A DNA stretch of 64,000 bases from Xenorhabdus bovienii SS-2004. GTDB lineage: Bacteria > Pseudomonadota > Gammaproteobacteria > Enterobacterales > Enterobacteriaceae. The translations under genes and the position numbers were made by a program. This document shows positions 60,295 to 64,000 of the stretch, piece after piece; position 1 is the stretch's first letter; the number at the start of each line of letters is the position of its first letter. The stretch lies in assembly GCF_000027225.1 (NCBI RefSeq), contig NC_013892.1, positions 3,968,001-4,032,000 of the forward strand, in the 5' to 3' direction. Below the pieces are notes generated by a model. That model made no database searches and had not been told where the DNA came from. It saw only the letters and a list, made by a program, of their open reading frames with translations.

Positions 60295-61842
60295 TTATTT
60301 CAACAATAGGTTAAAAGAAGGATTATTCGTTTCATCATGGTATTCATAACCCAAATCCTCAAGATGGCGATCAAAACGTACTTCCGCACCTGAAAGTTCA
60401 AAGGCAGCCAATACGCGACCGTAATCCATCCCATGGCTGCGGTAATGGAATAGTGTGATATTCCAATGTGTTCCCAGTGTCTGCAAAAACTTTAATAAAG
60501 CGCCCGGCGATTCAGGAAATTCGAAACTGTATAGCCGTTCCTGTAATGGCTTGGCAGGACGGCCACCGATCATGTAACGAACATGCAGTTTTGCCATTTC
60601 ATCATCGGTAAAGTCAGCGACCTGATAACCCGATGCTTTCAACTCATTGATGATTTCAAGACGTTCTGCATTGCCTCGATTCAGCCGTACGCCAACAAAA
60701 ATGCAGGCTTCAGCAGGGTTAGTCGCATCTGAATAACGGTAACTAAATTCTGTCACAACACGTGTTCCCAGCGTCTGGCAAAAATTCAGGAAACTTCCTT
60801 TTTGCTCAGGTATTGTGACAGCCAGTAGTGCTTCACGCTGCTCTCCCAGCTCGCAGCGTTCAGAGACGTAACGCAGGCCATGAAAATTCACGTTGGCACC
60901 TGAGAGAATATGTGCCAGCCTTTCTCCCTGAATCTGATGCTGCTGTACGTATTTCTTCAAACCCGCCAGAGCCAGAGCACCGGAAGGTTCGGCAATTGCC
61001 CTGACATCCTCAAAAATATCTTTCATGGCGGCACAGATGGCATCACTATCCACCGTAATGACATCATCGACATACAGTTGGCATAAACGGAATGTTTCAT
61101 CACCGATACGCTTGACTGCAACACCTTCCGCAAACAGCCCCACTCTCGGTAAGTCAACCGGACACCCTGCTTCCAGTGCCGCTTTCAGACACGCAGAATC
61201 TTCGGTTTCCACTCCGATGACTTTCATTTCCGGTACAAGTTGTTTGATCAGCACTGCGACACCCGCAATCAAACCGCCACCACCAACCGGCACAAAAATG
61301 CGATCAAGGTGGACGTCCTGCTGTAAAAGTTCCATTGCCAGTGTTGCCTGCCCCGCGATCACGGCAGGGTGATCAAACGGTGGTACAAAAGTATAGCCGC
61401 GCTCTTTTGCCATCGAGATGGCTTTGGCTTTAGCTTCATCAAAATTAGCACCGTATAACAGGACTTCACCGCCAAAACTGCGGACTGCATCAACTTTGAT
61501 GTCTGCCGTGGCAATCGGCATGACAATGATGGCTCTGGTGCCCACTTTGCTGGCAGAAAGTGCCACACCCTGTGCATGATTGCCCGCAGAAGCGGTAATC
61601 ACGCCTTTCGCTTTCTGCTCCTCAGTCAAACCCGCAATCATCGTGTATGCACCGCGCAATTTGAAACTGTGTACTAACTGACGATCTTCCCGTTTAACTA
61701 AAATGGTATTTGCTAAACGGGCAGAGATTTTTTCCATTTCTTGCAGCGGGGTAACCTGAGCGACATCATAAACCGGTGCACTCAAGGCGGCTTTGAGGTA
61801 TTCCGCTCCCTTTGGCTCAGCATTAAGAGGATAAACTGCCAC
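60295..61842 (-). CDS. ilvA: Biosynthetic threonine dehydratase IlvA
   Basis: Deaminates threonine to 2-oxobutyrate, the first step to isoleucine; feedback-inhibited by isoleucine. The 515 residues have a PLP-dependent catalytic domain with Lys61 in HSFKLRGAYTM, the SAGNHAQGVALSA phosphate loop and the glycine loop VPVGGGGLIAGVA. Two ACT-like regulatory segments follow (ALLAVTIPEQKGSFLNFCQT and LYSFEFPESPGALLKFLQTL). The start ATG 61842 lies three bases after the ilvD stop on the same strand, so the genes are co-transcribed. No fusion or truncation is seen. Confidence 0.97.
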   Translation of the reverse strand: MAVYPLNAEPKGAEYLKAALSAPVYDVAQVTPLQEMEKISARLANTILVKREDRQLVHSFKLRGAYTMIAGLTEEQKAKGVITASAGNHAQGVALSASKVGTRAIIVMPIATADIKVDAVRSFGGEVLLYGANFDEAKAKAISMAKERGYTFVPPFDHPAVIAGQATLAMELLQQDVHLDRIFVPVGGGGLIAGVAVLIKQLVPEMKVIGVETEDSACLKAALEAGCPVDLPRVGLFAEGVAVKRIGDETFRLCQLYVDDVITVDSDAICAAMKDIFEDVRAIAEPSGALALAGLKKYVQQHQIQGERLAHILSGANVNFHGLRYVSERCELGEQREALLAVTIPEQKGSFLNFCQTLGTRVVTEFSYRYSDATNPAEACIFVGVRLNRGNAERLEIINELKASGYQVADFTDDEMAKLHVRYMIGGRPAKPLQERLYSFEFPESPGALLKFLQTLGTHWNITLFHYRSHGMDYGRVLAAFELSGAEVRFDRHLEDLGYEYHDETNNPSFNLLLK

Positions 61843-61844
61843 AG

Positions 61845-63695
61845 TCAGCCCCCTAATTTTGCTTTATCGCGTACAGCGCCTTTATCGGCACTGGTCGCCA
61901 GTAAAGCATAAGCACGCAAGGCAAAAGAAACCTGACGATCACGGGATTTAGGTGTCCATGCCTGATCTCCACGAGATAGTTCAGCCTGTGTACGTACGGC
62001 CAGTTCTGTTTCGTTAACATCCAGATGGATTTTACGGTTCGGAATATCAATGTCGATGATATCTCCATCATAAACCAACCCAATCACGCCACCACTAGCC
62101 GCTTCAGGGGAAGCATGCCCAATCGACAACCCAGATGTTCCGCCTGAAAAACGACCATCAGTGATAAGAGCACAGCTTTTGCCCAGTCCCATCGATTTCA
62201 AATAGGTGGTTGGATAGAGCATTTCCTGCATACCGGGACCGCCTTTCGGGCCTTCATAGCGGATAACCACAACATCACCCGCAACGACTTTGCCTCCCAG
62301 AATCGCCTCTACTGCATCATCCTGGCTTTCATAAACCTTCGCTGGGCCACGAAAAGTCAGGCTTCCTTCATCCACCCCAGCGGTTTTTACGATACAGCCA
62401 TTAGCCGCAACGTTACCAGACAGCACTGCCAAACCACCATCTTGGCTATAAGCATGAGTGCGTTCACGGATACACCCTTCCTTACGATCTGTGTCCAATG
62501 ACGGCCAACGGCAATCCTGCGAAAAGGCTTTAGTGGTTCGAATACCTGCTGGCCCCGCAGAATACATGCTCTTAACACCTTCATCCTGTGTCAGCATGAT
62601 GTCGTACTGAGCTAACGTTTGCGGCAGATCCAGCCCCAAAACATTTTTCACATCACGATTCAAAAGCTCCGCACGATCCAGTTCACCGAGGATCCCGATG
62701 ACTCCCCCTGCACGATGTACGTCTTCCATATGATATTTCTGGGTGCTTGGTGCCACTTTACACAAATGAGGTACTAGACGAGACAAACGATCAATGTCCG
62801 CCATAGTGAAATCAACGTCACCTTCCTGCGCCGCCGCCAGCAGATGCAGTACCGTGTTGGTCGACCCGCCCATCGCAATATCCAGTATCATCGCATTTTC
62901 AAAGGCAGCTTTGGTCGCGATATTACGAGGTAAAGCGCTATCATCATTTTGCTCATAATAGCGTTTGGTCAGTTCGACGATGCGTTTGCCCGCATTTAAA
63001 AACAACTCCTTGCGATCCGCATGAGTGGCAAGCAGTGAACCATTACCCGGCTGCGAAAGCCCCAATGCCTCAGTCAGACAATTCATGGAGTTAGCCGTAA
63101 ACATGCCTGAGCAGGAACCACATGTCGGACAAGCTGAACGTTCTATCTGATTGCTTTCTTCATCACTGACATTGGGATTAGCTCCCTGAATCATCGCATC
63201 AATCAGATCCAGTTTGATGATCTGATCAGACAGGCGGGTTTTACCGGCTTCCATCGGGCCGCCAGAAACAAAAATAACCGGGATATTCAGGCGCATTGAT
63301 GCCATCAACATGCCCGGTGTGATTTTGTCACAGTTGGAGATACACACCATCGCATCCGCACAGTGGGCATTGACCATATATTCCACAGAATCAGCAATCA
63401 ACTCACGCGAAGGCAAAGAATAGAGCATTCCGCCATGCCCCATCGCAATACCATCATCAACTGCAATCGTGTTGAACTCTTTCGCGACGCCTCCTGATGC
63501 CTCAATCTGTTCTGCTACTAGTTTTCCTAAATCTCTCAGGTGAACATGCCCGGGCACGAACTGAGTAAATGAGTTCACAACCGCAATAATAGGTTTTCCA
63601 AAATCCTCATCGGTCATACCCGTCGCACGCCATAAAGCTCGTGCTCCCGCCATATTACGGCCATGAGTTGTCGTGGCAGAACGGTATTTAGGCAT
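61845..63695 (-). CDS. ilvD: Dihydroxy-acid dehydratase IlvD
   Basis: Dehydrates dihydroxy acids to the 2-oxo acids of valine and isoleucine with an iron-sulfur cluster. The 616 residues equal E. coli IlvD in length. Cluster cysteines are in [12 protein letters not shown] and [20 protein letters not shown]; the C-terminal [20 protein letters not shown] and [20 protein letters not shown] are fully conserved. ATG 63695 (GGGAG eight bases upstream) gives [15 protein letters not shown] as in E. coli; a GTG three codons earlier is possible. It lies between ilvE and ilvA in the ilvGMEDA-type operon. Confidence 0.97.
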   Translation of the reverse strand: MPKYRSATTTHGRNMAGARALWRATGMTDEDFGKPIIAVVNSFTQFVPGHVHLRDLGKLVAEQIEASGGVAKEFNTIAVDDGIAMGHGGMLYSLPSRELIADSVEYMVNAHCADAMVCISNCDKITPGMLMASMRLNIPVIFVSGGPMEAGKTRLSDQIIKLDLIDAMIQGANPNVSDEESNQIERSACPTCGSCSGMFTANSMNCLTEALGLSQPGNGSLLATHADRKELFLNAGKRIVELTKRYYEQNDDSALPRNIATKAAFENAMILDIAMGGSTNTVLHLLAAAQEGDVDFTMADIDRLSRLVPHLCKVAPSTQKYHMEDVHRAGGVIGILGELDRAELLNRDVKNVLGLDLPQTLAQYDIMLTQDEGVKSMYSAGPAGIRTTKAFSQDCRWPSLDTDRKEGCIRERTHAYSQDGGLAVLSGNVAANGCIVKTAGVDEGSLTFRGPAKVYESQDDAVEAILGGKVVAGDVVVIRYEGPKGGPGMQEMLYPTTYLKSMGLGKSCALITDGRFSGGTSGLSIGHASPEAASGGVIGLVYDGDIIDIDIPNRKIHLDVNETELAVRTQAELSRGDQAWTPKSRDRQVSFALRAYALLATSADKGAVRDKAKLGG

Positions 63696-63738
63696 TGTTT
63701 TCACTCCCGTGTCTTATCTAATTAGTATCAGCAATCAA

Positions 63739-63764
63739 AACAGGCAGGGAACGAGCCGCCTGTT
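63739..63764 (-). promoter_or_regulatory. Intercistronic hairpin between ilvE and ilvD
   Basis: AACAGGC (63739-63745) pairs with GCCTGTT (63758-63764) over a 12-base loop; on the minus strand it is followed by TTGATT. In the 84-base ilvE-ilvD gap it may stabilise or partly attenuate the operon mRNA. The T-run is too weak for a firm terminator call. Confidence 0.4.
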
Positions 63765-63779
63765 ACATTTTGTCTTTTT

Positions 63780-64000
63780 TTATTCAGGATTAACGGCGTC
63801 CAGCCAGCCCCATTTATCTTCTGTCGTACCATCAAATAAGCCAAAGAAGGCATTCTGGATTTTTTTAGTGATTGGCCCACATTTACCAATACCCACCTGA
63901 ATGCCATCAACACTACGAACCGGCGTAATTTCTGCCGCTGTCCCCGTCATGAATACTTCATCAGCTAAATAAAGCGATTCACGGGTAAGTATTTGTTCAC
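63780..64000 (-). CDS. ilvE: Branched-chain amino acid aminotransferase IlvE, C-terminal part
   Basis: The minus-strand frame entering from the right edge and ending at TAA 63780-63782 reads EQILTRESLYLADEVFMTGT, AAEITPVRSVDGIQVGIGKC, GPITKKIQNAFFGLFDGTTE and DKWGWLDAVNPE. This is the C-terminus of IlvE, with the PLP-phosphate contact TGTAAEITPV. About 73 codons lie in the window; the rest is outside. It precedes ilvD, as in the ilvGMEDA operon, and performs the final transamination to leucine, isoleucine and valine. Confidence 0.96.
   Translation of the reverse strand, partial: EQILTRESLYLADEVFMTGTAAEITPVRSVDGIQVGIGKCGPITKKIQNAFFGLFDGTTEDKWGWLDAVNPE

Overview
The window is a chromosome segment of a gammaproteobacterium of the order Enterobacterales. 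Gene order, moderate GC content, very AT-rich intergenic stretches and decayed IS1-family elements fit Xenorhabdus, Photorhabdus or a close relative. The order is well supported, but the genus is an inference that no marker gene here confirms. Almost all of the window is core genome that I recognise from remembered Escherichia coli proteins and gene order.

Layout. Positions 1-6821 hold the end of an MFS transporter, then mscM, psd and rsgA on the minus strand and orn on the plus strand, followed by a tRNA-Gly gene with a stable-RNA type promoter. Positions 7127-9676 are an accessory junction: an unrecognised membrane-anchored protein, a small DUF1090 secreted protein, an internally deleted IS1-family element, a DUF805 gene remnant and an 8-bp tandem repeat. 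From 9677 to the right edge the order follows the E. coli 84-86 minute region in inverted orientation: yigL, pldB, recQ, a remnant of pldA, yigI, a foreign-looking MFS gene with an IS1 fragment, rarD, corA, uvrD-yigB-xerC-yigA-dapF with lptM, cyaY, cyaA, hemCDXY, the sRNA gene glmZ, a Pro-Leu-His-Arg tRNA operon, yifK, the enterobacterial common antigen (wec) operon, rho, trxA, rhlB-gppA, rep, a histone-deacetylase-like amidohydrolase, ilvC/ilvY, ilvA, ilvD and the end of ilvE.

How the genes work together. The wec cluster (wecA, wzzE, wecB, wecC, rffG, rffH, wecD, wecE, wzxE, wecF, wzyE, wecG) encodes synthesis of all three sugars of the common-antigen repeat, their assembly on undecaprenyl phosphate, flipping and chain-length-controlled polymerisation. 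hemC and hemD make uroporphyrinogen III. The ilv genes make branched-chain amino acids, with IlvY facing ilvC across a clear operator. dapF, xerC, uvrD and yigB share one transcription unit. cyaA keeps a TTG start and a CRP site, as in E. coli.

Unusual content is limited. The best-supported non-textbook items are glmZ, with a sigma-54 promoter and three GlrR-type palindromes around an IHF consensus; the pldA remnant; the two decayed IS1 elements; a uvrD SOS-like box one base too long; a 17-bp periodic motif array between rho and trxA; and the HDAC-like gene beside an 800-bp AT-rich gap. I found no CRISPR array, prophage, toxin complex or convincing new multi-gene system.
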